Below, one piece after another: positions 1 through 9,506 of a DNA stretch of 64,000 nucleotides. The position numbers and the translations under genes are program-made. Source of the DNA: Palsa-1400 sp036501625 (GTDB lineage Bacteria; Verrucomicrobiota; Verrucomicrobiia; Limisphaerales; Palsa-1400); the NCBI GenBank assembly GCA_036501625.1, contig DASXZY010000061.1:1-64000 (forward strand), in the 5' to 3' direction. The notes under the pieces were generated by a model. That model ran no database searches. It saw nothing but the letters and a program-made list of their open reading frames with translations, and was not told where the DNA came from. Every line of letters starts with the position of its first letter. Position 1 is the first letter of the stretch.

Positions 1-219
1 TGGCTCAACCAAGTGGAGATTTATTTCTCCGTGATCCAAAGAAAGGTCCTCACCCCCAATGACTTCTCCAGCCTCGCCCAAGTGGCCGGCCGCCTGCTGG
101 CCTTTCAGTGCTTCTATGAACAAATCGCCCACCCTTTTGAGTGGAAATTTACCCGCGCCGACCTCCGTGAACTGATGCAAAAAATATCTCAACCGACACC
201 GATCGCTCTGGCCGCTTAA
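1..219 (+). pseudogene. IS630-family transposase, C-terminal fragment (cut by window edge)
   Basis: The reading frame is open from base 1 to the TAA at 217-219 and gives 73 residues beginning WLNQVEIYFS. This matches the C-terminal end of IS630/Tc1-type DDE transposases: the WLN-VE-FFS region that carries the last catalytic Glu, then a QRK-LTPNDF segment and a closing FEWKFTRADL motif. Only the 3' end is in the window, so it cannot be told whether the gene is complete. The bases just after the stop (221-239, GCCAAAATACGTCACCGTA) could be the right terminal inverted repeat, but the left end is not visible. The next gene is convergent and ends 38 bases away. Confidence 0.8.
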
Positions 220-256
220 TGCCAAAATACGTCACCGTACTTACGCCCCAGATTAC

Positions 257-3200
257 TTAGTAATTCGTCCCAAGTTGGGCGGCCAGGCGGTAGAAGAGGT
301 GGCTGCCGTTTGGCTGCGTGACCGTGAAGACACCGTAGCCGGTTCCGTTGGTGAACGTTCCGATCGCGTTGGTGAATGGCGCCGTCGAAATCGACGGCAG
401 GTTGGTCAGCGTGGTCCATTGCGGCGCGGACAAATCCGAGGAGGCTTCCAGCCGGTAAGTGCGGCCGCCCAGATAGGGCGAGAAGAAGGCCGCGACGACA
501 TTGTTGGACGGCGCCGAGGCTCCGAATTGCAGCTTGCTAGCCGGATCGTTGGGCGACAGGCCAAAAACGTAATCGGCGTAATTAGTATTGGCGGCGGCGG
601 AATTGGTGTAGAACGCGGACCACCAGGCCGGTATCTGGCCGGAGACGACCGACGGAAAATCCTGCGAGTCAACATAAGTCCACATCATGGCGTTGGCGAC
701 GACGTATTTGCCCGCTTCACCCGTGTTGTTGTAGAAAATGACGCTGCCGTTGGTGCCGCCGGCAAAATAGAGGTTGGTGGCCAGCGGCTGCCAGCTTTGG
801 CCATTGATCGTTTGATGAGCCGTTTCGTTCAGGCTGACAAAAACGGTATTGGTTCCACCGAAGAGATACACTTGCGCGTTGGTCGAAAAATTGGAGTTGG
901 TCGGATACCAGGCATAGACATTGTAAAGGCCCGGCGTGAGGATCAACGGATCATACGTCGCCGATGACGTCGGATAGGCCGTCGTTGTGGCGGCCTCATT
1001 ATAGTTAGGACCGAAATAGTTCCCAACCGAACTGGGGCCGCCCAGCCAGACGCCGGAGTAATATGCATCGATCGTGTTGAGAATAAGCGAGTCCGAGGTG
1101 CTGAAACTGCCGTTGGTCGCGTAGGGACGCGGATAGGGCGGTTCGTCGAACCAGGAAACGGCGCCGAAATAATAGGTGGCATTGCGCTGCAAACCAGTCA
1201 ACAAGAAAGTATGATTGGTGGAAGGGCCGGACAGGGAGGTCAGCGTGCCCAGGCTGGGAGTCAGCCCATAAGCAACCTGCGCCGTCGATAGGATCGGGGT
1301 CGTCCAGGAGATAAAGGCGCTGCTGGCAAACGCCGTAACCGTGTAAGGCGTCGGAATGATCATCGTATTGCTTGTCAGCACGTTGGTAATGGTGACAAGG
1401 GCGTTAAACGGCGCCTCCAGATAGGCCGGATTGGTGGTGACCAGCGGATGAAAGATCGACAGATTGAAGCTCTTATTGCCCTGCAGGATGTTGGGATTGA
1501 GAAGATTGACGATAAACGTATTGCTAGTCTGGCCAGGCAGGAATGACAGCGTGCCATTGGTGCCGACGTAATCGATGCCCGCGTGCGCGTTGAGCAAAGC
1601 CGTCTGGTTGGTGCCGTCGCTGGCGCTGAATTGGACGGAGGCGGCCGGATTGGTCGTGTTCAGCCGGTTCACGGTGATTGCGAGATTGGTGCCATTTTCC
1701 GCGACAACATAGAGATTGGTCGTCAATTGGAAGGCGGTCAGATCGCTGAAAATCGTGACTGTGTTGGTGCTCGGCGACGCGACCACGACGCCAGCGGGGG
1801 ACGGATTATCCAGGATGACTTGGAACGTCAGCGGCCCGTAAGCGATATTATTCTGAAGAATCGTTATGGGAATCATTCGCGGCTGATTTGAGCCAAACGT
1901 AAGCGTGCCGGACGCAGGGACGTAATCTGCGTTGGGCACCGCGAGGCCGGCGGTTTCGGTCGCGCCCTGCGGTGAAAACGTGTGATAACTGACGGAGGCG
2001 GAGTTGCTGGCCGGCCCGCCGCGCAGAACGGTCAGGTTCAGGATGTTGCTTTGGCTCGTGGTGGAGGTTGCCTGGCCAAAGCTGAAATTTTGAACCAGGT
2101 TCTGAATCGTCAAAACCGCCTGGCTGCTGGCTATGGACGGCCCGCCCTGGGCCGGGGACGGCTGGGGATTGGACAGTGTCAGAATGACGGTGGTGTCCGG
2201 ACCTGACGAACTTTGCGGGAGCACGGGGATGGTGGTGCTCTCGTTCGTTTCGCTATCGGCAAAGTTCAGGGTCCTGGTGACCGGCTGATAATTGATGCCA
2301 GGCACGGCGGTGCCGTTGGAGGTCGTCAGCGTCACAGAAACTGGCCCGCTCGCACCATTCGTGCGAATGACCGTGATGACCGCGCCGCCAGCCGTTTGGT
2401 TGACCGTATAGTTCGTTAGCGAGAAAGCCAGCACGCCCGGCCCCGTGAAGTCGTTGGCAATGGTCAGAACGGCGCCAGATGGGTTGCCTAAGATCGCATT
2501 GGTCGGAGCGATCATGCCCAAATCCACGGTCAAATCGGTGAATACGTTGGTCGCGTTAATCAAAGGAACGTCGAAATAAAGCACGGTTATTCCAGGATTG
2601 AAGGTCAGGGAGTTCGTCACTGGAATATAGTTGGTGTAAGGGACCGCGGTGCCGCCGGCTTCGGTGAAGACCGTCACTTGCGACGTCAGATTGGTCAGTC
2701 CCGTGCGGAAGATGGGGATTTGGGCGTAGCCACCGGGCGCGTTGGCCGAGTCAACGTAAGTGGGAGCCGAGTATGCCACGGTCGTAATGACGTTGGTAAT
2801 GATCAGCTCCGCCGAAGCCTGGACTCCGATAACAGAATTGGACGGATCGACAGCGTTGGCCGGATTGGAAAGGTAGAGACCGACGGTCAAGTTGCTGCCG
2901 GGCTGCTCGCTATTAATAATCGGAATGAGGATTGTTTCAAACGTTTCGCCGAGCGGGAACGCGATGTTGGTTGTCACGGTTTGGTAATCCCGGCCGGCTT
3001 GAGCCGTGAGATTGGAGGTCGCGAAAACCACGGTGATGGGGGCCTCGCCGCCCGTTCTTTGGAGGGTGATGACCGCGTTGGTGCCGTTCTGCAGGACGCC
3101 AAAAATCGGCTCGCTGAATTGCACCGCGCCGTAGGCCGAATTGATGGTGCCGCCGTACAGGCGCACGAAATTGTTTTCGCTGTAGCCCTCAAAGGTGGAG

Positions 3201-6200
3201 AACCCGCCGCCGACATCGATTTCATCATTGCCTTGGATGACGATAGTGTCCACAAAACCTCCGTCGGCGCCCGATCCAAAGTTGATTGTCGGATCGACCG
3301 TGCCATCGGGATTGAGCCGGGTAATGCCGCTGCGAGTTACGCCGCTGAAGGTCGTGAATTCGCCGCCGACAAGAATCCTTTGCTGGGAATCGACAGCCAG
3401 CGCGAGGACGGAATTATTGCCGCCAGCGCCAACCTGGAAGTTTTGATCGACCGTGCCGTCGGAGTTCAAGCGGGCCAGGTAATTCAGACCGTAGGTTCCG
3501 TTGCTGTCGGTCACAGTCTTGAAGGAGCCGCCGATGAGAATCTTTCCGTCTGGCTGAAGAGCGATGGCCCGCACTGAATCGCCCGTGGCCGCGCCGGTGC
3601 TTGTATTGAAGGATTGATCCACAGTGCCGGCCGGGTTGATGCGGAACAAGTGATTGTGGGCGACGCTGTTGACGAAGGTGAAATCACCGCCGGCGATGAC
3701 GTTGTTATCGCCCTGCACGGCCAGCGCGTGAATGGCTCCGTTGATGCTCGGCACGCCGCCCTGGCCCACGTTGAAGCTGCCATCCACAGTGCCGGGATAG
3801 CCCGGCGAATTGGACGAGCCGTTCAAACGGGCAATCGCACCGGTGGGAATGCCATCGAAATTGGCGAAGTTGCCGGCGATATAATAAGCGAGGTTGGTCT
3901 GGCCGGGCAGAGCCGTCGGCAGCAAGGTCTCGGCGACGGCGAAGACCGTGCTATCGGCGCCAGAACCAGGATTAAAGGTTTCGTCAACAGAGCCATCCAG
4001 GTTCATGCGGGCAATGCCGTTGCGATTGACCCCATCGACCGTTGAAAAACTGCCCGCGATGACAATCGGCCCGTCGTTGGTTTGGACGGTGTTGGTGGTC
4101 GAGCTTAAGACTTGCTGAACGGCCCCGTTAGCGCCAGCCTGGTTGAAAAGGAACTTGATGTCATACTGGGCCGAGGAAGTCAGCCGGCCCACGAATCCGA
4201 ATGGGTACTGATTGAAGAACGTGAAGTCGCCGCCTGCCAGAAGATTGCCATCCGGTTGCAGCGTCAACGAATCGACGAATCCGTTAAACCCGGTCCCGTT
4301 CAGGGTTGTCGTATCGACTCCGCCAGCCTGGTTCAGGATCAATTTGGGATCAAGAATGGTCAGTGTGGCGTATTTGGGGAATTGGGCGCTGATATTGGCG
4401 CTGCCATTGGTCAATTCCAAAGTAAGGACGCGGTTGGTCACGACTGTTTCGCTCGGATTGTAATAGACCGGCACGGCAAAAGTCTGGCTGACCACTCCCG
4501 GCGCGAACGTCAGCGTTCCGGTGGTTAATCCGTAGTCCCTGCCCACGACGGCGCCCTGGAAACCCGGCGAAGGGCTGGCGTCGGGCACGGTGGCGTAACC
4601 GACGGTATCGGTGCCTGTCGCGCCATTGGCGCGGACGATGGTAATCAAGGCCTGCCCGGCATTTTGCGCGATGTTAAAGTTCGGGAGGCCGAAACTGGCC
4701 GGCGCGGCGAAATTGAGAGTGCCATAGGAATCGCTGTCGAGGATGGTCAGCGTGTCCGTGATGGGGCCAACGGCGGAATTGAGAATGAAGCTATCGTTGT
4801 TGATGCTGCCCACGTTGGTCGCGTTAAACAGGCTGATGTTCACGGTCAGCGGCCCATCGACTTTGTTATCCTGCAACGTTGGAATCAGGATCGTCTTGAC
4901 GGACACATCCTGGTTGCCCCAGGCCAGCGTGTTGGTGGTCCCAATATAATTGGCGCCGTTGACGGCTGTTCCATCGCGGGTGCCGCACTGCACCGTCAAT
5001 TGCCCCAAAGCCCCGCCAATTCGTTCGACACCGACCGACGCCACGCCGGGTTTCAAGACGGTGAAACTGCCGGGCACGAAGCACAAATGGCCCGGAGTGA
5101 AGTTGCCGTCGATAATCGTGACCGTCGCGTTGGACCAAACGAGAGGAGGCACGTTGGTGTCGAAGGCATTGGTGAACGGGGTCAGCCCGTTGCCGGTGTT
5201 CAACGAAGCGTTGGCCAGAAACACGTTGAAGAATTTGGTCGGTTGCGCCGAGGAATGATTTTCAATCGTAACGGTGAACCCGTTGCTGGTCACGCCGGGG
5301 CCGAAGGTCAGGGTGCCGGAGGAGTTGGCATAATCATTGAGGGTGCCGCTGACATTGGAAATGGCGGTGCCGTTTTTGGTGAAGTATTGGATTTCGACAA
5401 AATCCGCGCTGCCGTTGGTGCGGAGCACGCTGACGACGGCTTTGTTGGAGGTATTGACCGTCGTGAAGTTGGAGACGCTAAACCCGAACAGGCCCGGAGG
5501 GAAATTATCATTGACGATTTCCAGCGTGGCGCCCGGCAATCCCAACCCTGGGTAAGTGGGAATCGGCACGCCGCCGAGATTCAACGGAGAATTGAGATTC
5601 AACAGGGAAATGCTGGCGTAAAGATTTTGCAGCGCCTTCGGGTCATTCTGAATGGTCAAATCGAGAGGAAGCTCATTGCCATCTGAAAACTGAACAGGCT
5701 GGTAGTTGTAGTTGAGACCCCAGATGGCATCGCTCTGTTTCCAGCCATAGTCGCTGCCTCCGACTTGGGACTGAATCTGCGGGGGAGCATTATTGGCATA
5801 AATTTCATCATAGGTGGAAGCCGGGATGCCCAGGCCGAAATCGGCGGAACTGGCGGCGCCCGGCCCTGGCGGGAGCGTGTTGGTGCCCAAAGTGACCGTG
5901 GCCGGCCCAAGGCTGCCGTTGATCCGATTGAGGGTCACGAACAGGCTGCCAGCAATATCGTCCACAGTGTACTGATCGGTCAGCAACGTGATATTGCCCG
6001 GGTCGTTGCCAATGCCGCCACGGTCCGTATTAGTGGTGCCGGAGCCAATGAGGCTGGCGACATTGAGGCGGGGATGAACATCAATGCGCGTGGCGCCGCC
6101 GCCCACCTGGCTGAACGCGCCGCCGACGACGATGTTGCTGTTGCCCGGATCAAAGCCAAACGCAAAGGCGGTTGGGGATGGGGAATTGAAGAAAGGCGTT

Positions 6201-9200
6201 GGCAGCCCGGCGAATTGATTGTAGGCGGTGTCCAAAAAGCTCGTGTCCAGCCAGCCTGACGGCAGCAGCCGGGCGATGCCCAGGCGCCGCGAGCCATTAT
6301 AGTTCCTGAATTGGCCGCCAATGAGAATGTTTCCATCCGGTTGCACCGTGATCGCGTAAACGGTGTTGTCCGCACCCGAGCCAGGCGTGAAGCCAGTATC
6401 CAAGGCGCCATTGATGCCGACCAAGGCGATGGAATTGCGGCTGACCAGATTGTAATTCTGGAACGAACCGCCGATAAGAATTTCATTGTTCGTCTCCATC
6501 GCGAGGGCATTCACGGTATTGTCAGGCCCAATTTCGGGGCTAAACTGCGGGTCCAGCTTGCCGTTGGGAAGCAAACGGGCCAGATAGTTTAAATTGGCGC
6601 CATTGACGAAGTTGAACTCGCCTCCCAGGATGATATTCCCGGCGCCATCCATGCCCAGCGCCAGCACATCTTGATCCGTGCCGAAATTGGCCTGGCCGTT
6701 GCCGGTGTTGGGCGCGAATCCCGAATCCAAGGCGCCGTTCGAGAGCAAGCGGGCGATATGATTGCAGTTGGTCGAGTTGAACGAAGTGAAATCGCCGCCC
6801 GCGACGATGTTGCCGCCGGCATCAATGGCCAGCGCATATACGGCGCCGCTGAAACCGAGGCCGGTCACAAAATTGGTGTCCAACGTGCCATTGCGAAGGA
6901 GCCTGGCGATATTGCCCGCGCCGACTCCATTGTAAGAATTAAACAATCCGCCAATGACGATGCGGCCAAACGGGTCGATGGCGATGGCGTTGACCACACC
7001 AAGGTAATTGACGCCGCCGTCCTTCACTGGATTGAAGGTGAAATCCGGCAAGCCGGTCCGCAACAGCCGAGTAACGCCGTAAACGGGGACTGAGTCAAAC
7101 GCCGTAAACGCGCCGCCGATAATGGCATTGCTGCCTTGCATCGCCACCGCCTGCACGGCCTGATTCGCGCCGGGGAAGGGATTGGACACCGGATAGCCGC
7201 TGAACGTTCCCGTCAGGTTGTCAGGATTGTAATCGACGTCAACCGAACCGCCGGGCGGATGTTCGTTAAAGGCCGGGCTGCCGTATGGAATGGGGTCATA
7301 GTTAATGGTCAGATTGGCGGTGGAAACGGTTCCCACGTAGGCCGAAGGAGGGCCTCCAGAAACGCCGGTTATTTGCAAATATATATCGGACTCGAATTCG
7401 GTCGTCGGGTTGTTATTGATTGGAATGGCAATGGCCGCGTATGGATTTGGGGTCGGGAACGGCCCAATGGTCACCGTTCCGCCGTTGCCGGTCCATCCCG
7501 AAGTGGGCGCGCTAAAATCGAAGTCCGTCAGCCCATTGGAAGGGGTCGCGTAATCGGCGCCGGGAGTGGTCGGCCAGCCATTCCAATTCAAAGCGCCCAA
7601 AGGCTGGCTAAAATCAACCGTGTAATTTACCGTGTAACTGGAGCCGGCCGCCGGATTGCCAGTAAGGTAGACATAAACGGTGGCGGTCCCGACGTTTTTA
7701 TCGACGCGGAACTTGGACATTTCCCAGTTGACCGAAACCATGCCGTCTGCCACCAGATTGTTGGGAGACTGGCCCACGGCCGCAACTGTGCCATCCGTGC
7801 TGTTATTGGTGTGCATCTTGTTGCCGGAATTGTTTGGATCGATCATGAAGCTAAGCACGTCCAATTCCGCGCCTCCGTTGCCTATGACGGGGGGAGCAAG
7901 GTCGGCGTCGTCGCCCGGGTCAGTAACCGCGTTGGTCAAAGTAAGAAGGATCATGGGATTGATTCCGTCATAGACGAAGTTGCCCATCACGTCCGGGAAA
8001 TCAGGCCCCACATCCTGGCTGAGTGGAATATAGATGTCCTGGCTCATTTGAAAATTGCTAAACGTGACGGGAATGGGGGCGGTCGGGTAATCCACCCCGG
8101 CAATGGCCGACGGTGTGACGACAAGGGACAGAAAGGTTTGGCTGAAAACATTCGACACAGACACATTGGTTGTCGGCGAAGTGGTGATCAAGTTGTTCGT
8201 TGAGTTCGCGCCTGTTGTAAAATTGGTAAAGAAGTTTTGCAGTCCAAGGCCGGCCATGGTCGGGTAATTGGTCACGATATTGCCGGCGGTAAGGGGGGAA
8301 TTGGTGCTCGTGCCGGTGTTGGTTTGGGATATCGTATAAACAGAATCGGCTGGCAGAAAGGCGTAGGGCGGGCCGCCATTGGCGTTCATTACGAAATTCT
8401 GAGAAGCTACGTAGGCGAAAATCGTGTTGGTGATGCCGATGACGTTGTTGCTGCCGTCGAAATACACTGTCGTGATGTTCGTGCCGGAAAAATTGGTTTC
8501 GTACACGTTTGTGTAGAATCCGTTGGTCATGAGCAGTTCCACTTCGCACGCGCCATTGCCGCTGCTGCGAACGACCGTAACGCGGGCTCCCGTTCCGCCT
8601 TCGGGGGGGCGGCTCGTGGGAGAAAGCTCGCCTCCTGGATTTGGCGCGAGGAAGAGGCCATCGTTGGCGCCTGCCGTGAATACCGCGGATGAAAAGCCGA
8701 TGTCGCCGACCTGGACGCTGGGAGTCCAGCTCAAATTGATGATGCCCGTGTCGTTGAGGCCAGTATTGGTATTGAGGGCGCCGTCCACCTGGATGAAGTA
8801 GGTGGCGCCCAGAGCCACGGGCACATGGACGCGGCTGGTCACCTCGCCGGTGGCAGGAGAATAGGCGGCATTATTCGCGATCAACGCCAGATTATTGAGA
8901 GCCAAGGGCTTAAGCGGGTTTTTAAGCACGTAAACGGCCATCACTGTATTGAGTGAATTGCCGTTGGTCTCGGTGCTGCCGCTGGTGGTGAAATCCTCCG
9001 TGGTCGAGTAGGGAGCGGTCCACTGAAACCAAATGGAGGCCTGGGCGGGATTGGCGGTGAACGGAGCCGGTTCTTTTTGTTCGGCGGTGGCGAACAAATT
9101 GGTGCCCAAGGCGGCGCCGTTGGCATTGATGATGCCCTGGGCGTTGGTCAAATTATCGTTTGGGGGAGGGACTTGGGCTTGGGCCTTCATCGCGGTGCTC

Positions 9201-9280
9201 GCGTAAAAGGCCGCAGCCAGGCAAAGCGGCATAAAAAACCGGCCGGCCTGTTTGAAAATCCCATCGTGCAGTCTCAACAT
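257..9280 (-). CDS. Giant secreted Calx-beta / delta-60 repeat surface protein
   Basis: This is a predicted secreted protein of about 3007 residues. An ATG at 9301 is also in frame. However, the purine-rich AAAAGGAG at 9291-9298 lies inside that longer version and sits 10 bases before the ATG at 9280, so 9280 is the likelier start. A signal peptide (hydrophobic core near FFMPLCLAAAFYA, Ala-rich cleavage region) is followed by Calx-beta-like segments to about residue 700. A block of seven delta-60 repeats follows (about 710-1080), then more Calx-beta (about 1130-1640), a second block of seven delta-60 repeats (about 1670-2050), and Calx-beta again to about 2590. An FN3-like domain (about 2650-2715), a golvesin-like domain (about 2740-2870) and a short C-terminal module ending LFYRLAAQLGTNY close the protein. 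There is no LPXTG or PEP-CTERM tail. Its role is unknown; adhesion or matrix binding is inferred from the domains. Confidence 0.85.
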   Translation of the reverse strand: MLRLHDGIFKQAGRFFMPLCLAAAFYASTAMKAQAQVPPPNDNLTNAQGIINANGAALGTNLFATAEQKEPAPFTANPAQASIWFQWTAPYSTTEDFTTSGSTETNGNSLNTVMAVYVLKNPLKPLALNNLALIANNAAYSPATGEVTSRVHVPVALGATYFIQVDGALNTNTGLNDTGIINLSWTPSVQVGDIGFSSAVFTAGANDGLFLAPNPGGELSPTSRPPEGGTGARVTVVRSSGNGACEVELLMTNGFYTNVYETNFSGTNITTVYFDGSNNVIGITNTIFAYVASQNFVMNANGGPPYAFLPADSVYTISQTNTGTSTNSPLTAGNIVTNYPTMAGLGLQNFFTNFTTGANSTNNLITTSPTTNVSVSNVFSQTFLSLVVTPSAIAGVDYPTAPIPVTFSNFQMSQDIYIPLSQDVGPDFPDVMGNFVYDGINPMILLTLTNAVTDPGDDADLAPPVIGNGGAELDVLSFMIDPNNSGNKMHTNNSTDGTVAAVGQSPNNLVADGMVSVNWEMSKFRVDKNVGTATVYVYLTGNPAAGSSYTVNYTVDFSQPLGALNWNGWPTTPGADYATPSNGLTDFDFSAPTSGWTGNGGTVTIGPFPTPNPYAAIAIPINNNPTTEFESDIYLQITGVSGGPPSAYVGTVSTANLTINYDPIPYGSPAFNEHPPGGSVDVDYNPDNLTGTFSGYPVSNPFPGANQAVQAVAMQGSNAIIGGAFTAFDSVPVYGVTRLLRTGLPDFTFNPVKDGGVNYLGVVNAIAIDPFGRIVIGGLFNSYNGVGAGNIARLLRNGTLDTNFVTGLGFSGAVYALAIDAGGNIVAGGDFTSFNSTNCNHIARLLSNGALDSGFAPNTGNGQANFGTDQDVLALGMDGAGNIILGGEFNFVNGANLNYLARLLPNGKLDPQFSPEIGPDNTVNALAMETNNEILIGGSFQNYNLVSRNSIALVGINGALDTGFTPGSGADNTVYAITVQPDGNILIGGQFRNYNGSRRLGIARLLPSGWLDTSFLDTAYNQFAGLPTPFFNSPSPTAFAFGFDPGNSNIVVGGAFSQVGGGATRIDVHPRLNVASLIGSGTTNTDRGGIGNDPGNITLLTDQYTVDDIAGSLFVTLNRINGSLGPATVTLGTNTLPPGPGAASSADFGLGIPASTYDEIYANNAPPQIQSQVGGSDYGWKQSDAIWGLNYNYQPVQFSDGNELPLDLTIQNDPKALQNLYASISLLNLNSPLNLGGVPIPTYPGLGLPGATLEIVNDNFPPGLFGFSVSNFTTVNTSNKAVVSVLRTNGSADFVEIQYFTKNGTAISNVSGTLNDYANSSGTLTFGPGVTSNGFTVTIENHSSAQPTKFFNVFLANASLNTGNGLTPFTNAFDTNVPPLVWSNATVTIIDGNFTPGHLCFVPGSFTVLKPGVASVGVERIGGALGQLTVQCGTRDGTAVNGANYIGTTNTLAWGNQDVSVKTILIPTLQDNKVDGPLTVNISLFNATNVGSINNDSFILNSAVGPITDTLTILDSDSYGTLNFAAPASFGLPNFNIAQNAGQALITIVRANGATGTDTVGYATVPDASPSPGFQGAVVGRDYGLTTGTLTFAPGVVSQTFAVPVYYNPSETVVTNRVLTLELTNGSANISAQFPKYATLTILDPKLILNQAGGVDTTTLNGTGFNGFVDSLTLQPDGNLLAGGDFTFFNQYPFGFVGRLTSSAQYDIKFLFNQAGANGAVQQVLSSTTNTVQTNDGPIVIAGSFSTVDGVNRNGIARMNLDGSVDETFNPGSGADSTVFAVAETLLPTALPGQTNLAYYIAGNFANFDGIPTGAIARLNGSSNSPGYPGTVDGSFNVGQGGVPSINGAIHALAVQGDNNVIAGGDFTFVNSVAHNHLFRINPAGTVDQSFNTSTGAATGDSVRAIALQPDGKILIGGSFKTVTDSNGTYGLNYLARLNSDGTVDQNFQVGAGGNNSVLALAVDSQQRILVGGEFTTFSGVTRSGITRLNPDGTVDPTINFGSGADGGFVDTIVIQGNDEIDVGGGFSTFEGYSENNFVRLYGGTINSAYGAVQFSEPIFGVLQNGTNAVITLQRTGGEAPITVVFATSNLTAQAGRDYQTVTTNIAFPLGETFETILIPIINSEQPGSNLTVGLYLSNPANAVDPSNSVIGVQASAELIITNVITTVAYSAPTYVDSANAPGGYAQIPIFRTGLTNLTSQVTVFTEAGGTAVPYTNYIPVTNSLTFNPGITVLYFDVPLINATNVFTDLTVDLGMIAPTNAILGNPSGAVLTIANDFTGPGVLAFSLTNYTVNQTAGGAVITVIRTNGASGPVSVTLTTSNGTAVPGINYQPVTRTLNFADSETNESTTIPVLPQSSSGPDTTVILTLSNPQPSPAQGGPSIASSQAVLTIQNLVQNFSFGQATSTTSQSNILNLTVLRGGPASNSASVSYHTFSPQGATETAGLAVPNADYVPASGTLTFGSNQPRMIPITILQNNIAYGPLTFQVILDNPSPAGVVVASPSTNTVTIFSDLTAFQLTTNLYVVAENGTNLAITVNRLNTTNPAASVQFSASDGTNQTALLNAHAGIDYVGTNGTLSFLPGQTSNTFIVNLLNPNILQGNKSFNLSIFHPLVTTNPAYLEAPFNALVTITNVLTSNTMIIPTPYTVTAFASSAFISWTTPILSTAQVAYGLTPSLGTLTSLSGPSTNHTFLLTGLQRNATYYFGAVSWFDEPPYPRPYATNGSFSTSDSLILNTIDAYYSGVWLGGPSSVGNYFGPNYNEAATTTAYPTSSATYDPLILTPGLYNVYAWYPTNSNFSTNAQVYLFGGTNTVFVSLNETAHQTINGQSWQPLATNLYFAGGTNGSVIFYNNTGEAGKYVVANAMMWTYVDSQDFPSVVSGQIPAWWSAFYTNSAAANTNYADYVFGLSPNDPASKLQFGASAPSNNVVAAFFSPYLGGRTYRLEASSDLSAPQWTTLTNLPSISTAPFTNAIGTFTNGTGYGVFTVTQPNGSHLFYRLAAQLGTNY

Positions 9281-9506
9281 AACTTCTAGGCTCCTTTTCA
9301 TTCAATCTTGGACAAAACCATTCTGGCGCGCTTTTCGTGCATTTTTTGACGGGCAAGTATGATCGCGCCGTGTATTTCGCAGCGTATTACGCCAACCGGC
9401 GCCAAAAAGGTCAAGCCCAAACTGCGCTCAAATTCGGCGTTCTCCGGATGGCGTGACCCGCAAAAACCCCGATTTTTCAATGTGTTTTTTATAGGTTGGC
9501 TCTCGC

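Noticed and set aside
257..330. A PEP-CTERM or LPXTG-type sorting signal at the end of the giant protein
   Set aside because: The C-terminus ends LFYRLAAQLGTNY with no hydrophobic helix and no basic cluster, so it cannot be an exosortase or sortase tag.
3130..7160. CRISPR-like periodic repeats within the giant gene
   Set aside because: The periodicity is protein-level (delta-60 repeats, variable at DNA level) and in frame; there are no identical direct repeats with unique spacers.
275..8801. Many long open frames on the plus strand opposite the giant gene
   Set aside because: They are low-complexity antisense translations rich in Gly, Arg and Val, with no domains, start signals or regular spacing; they mirror the codon bias of the minus-strand gene.
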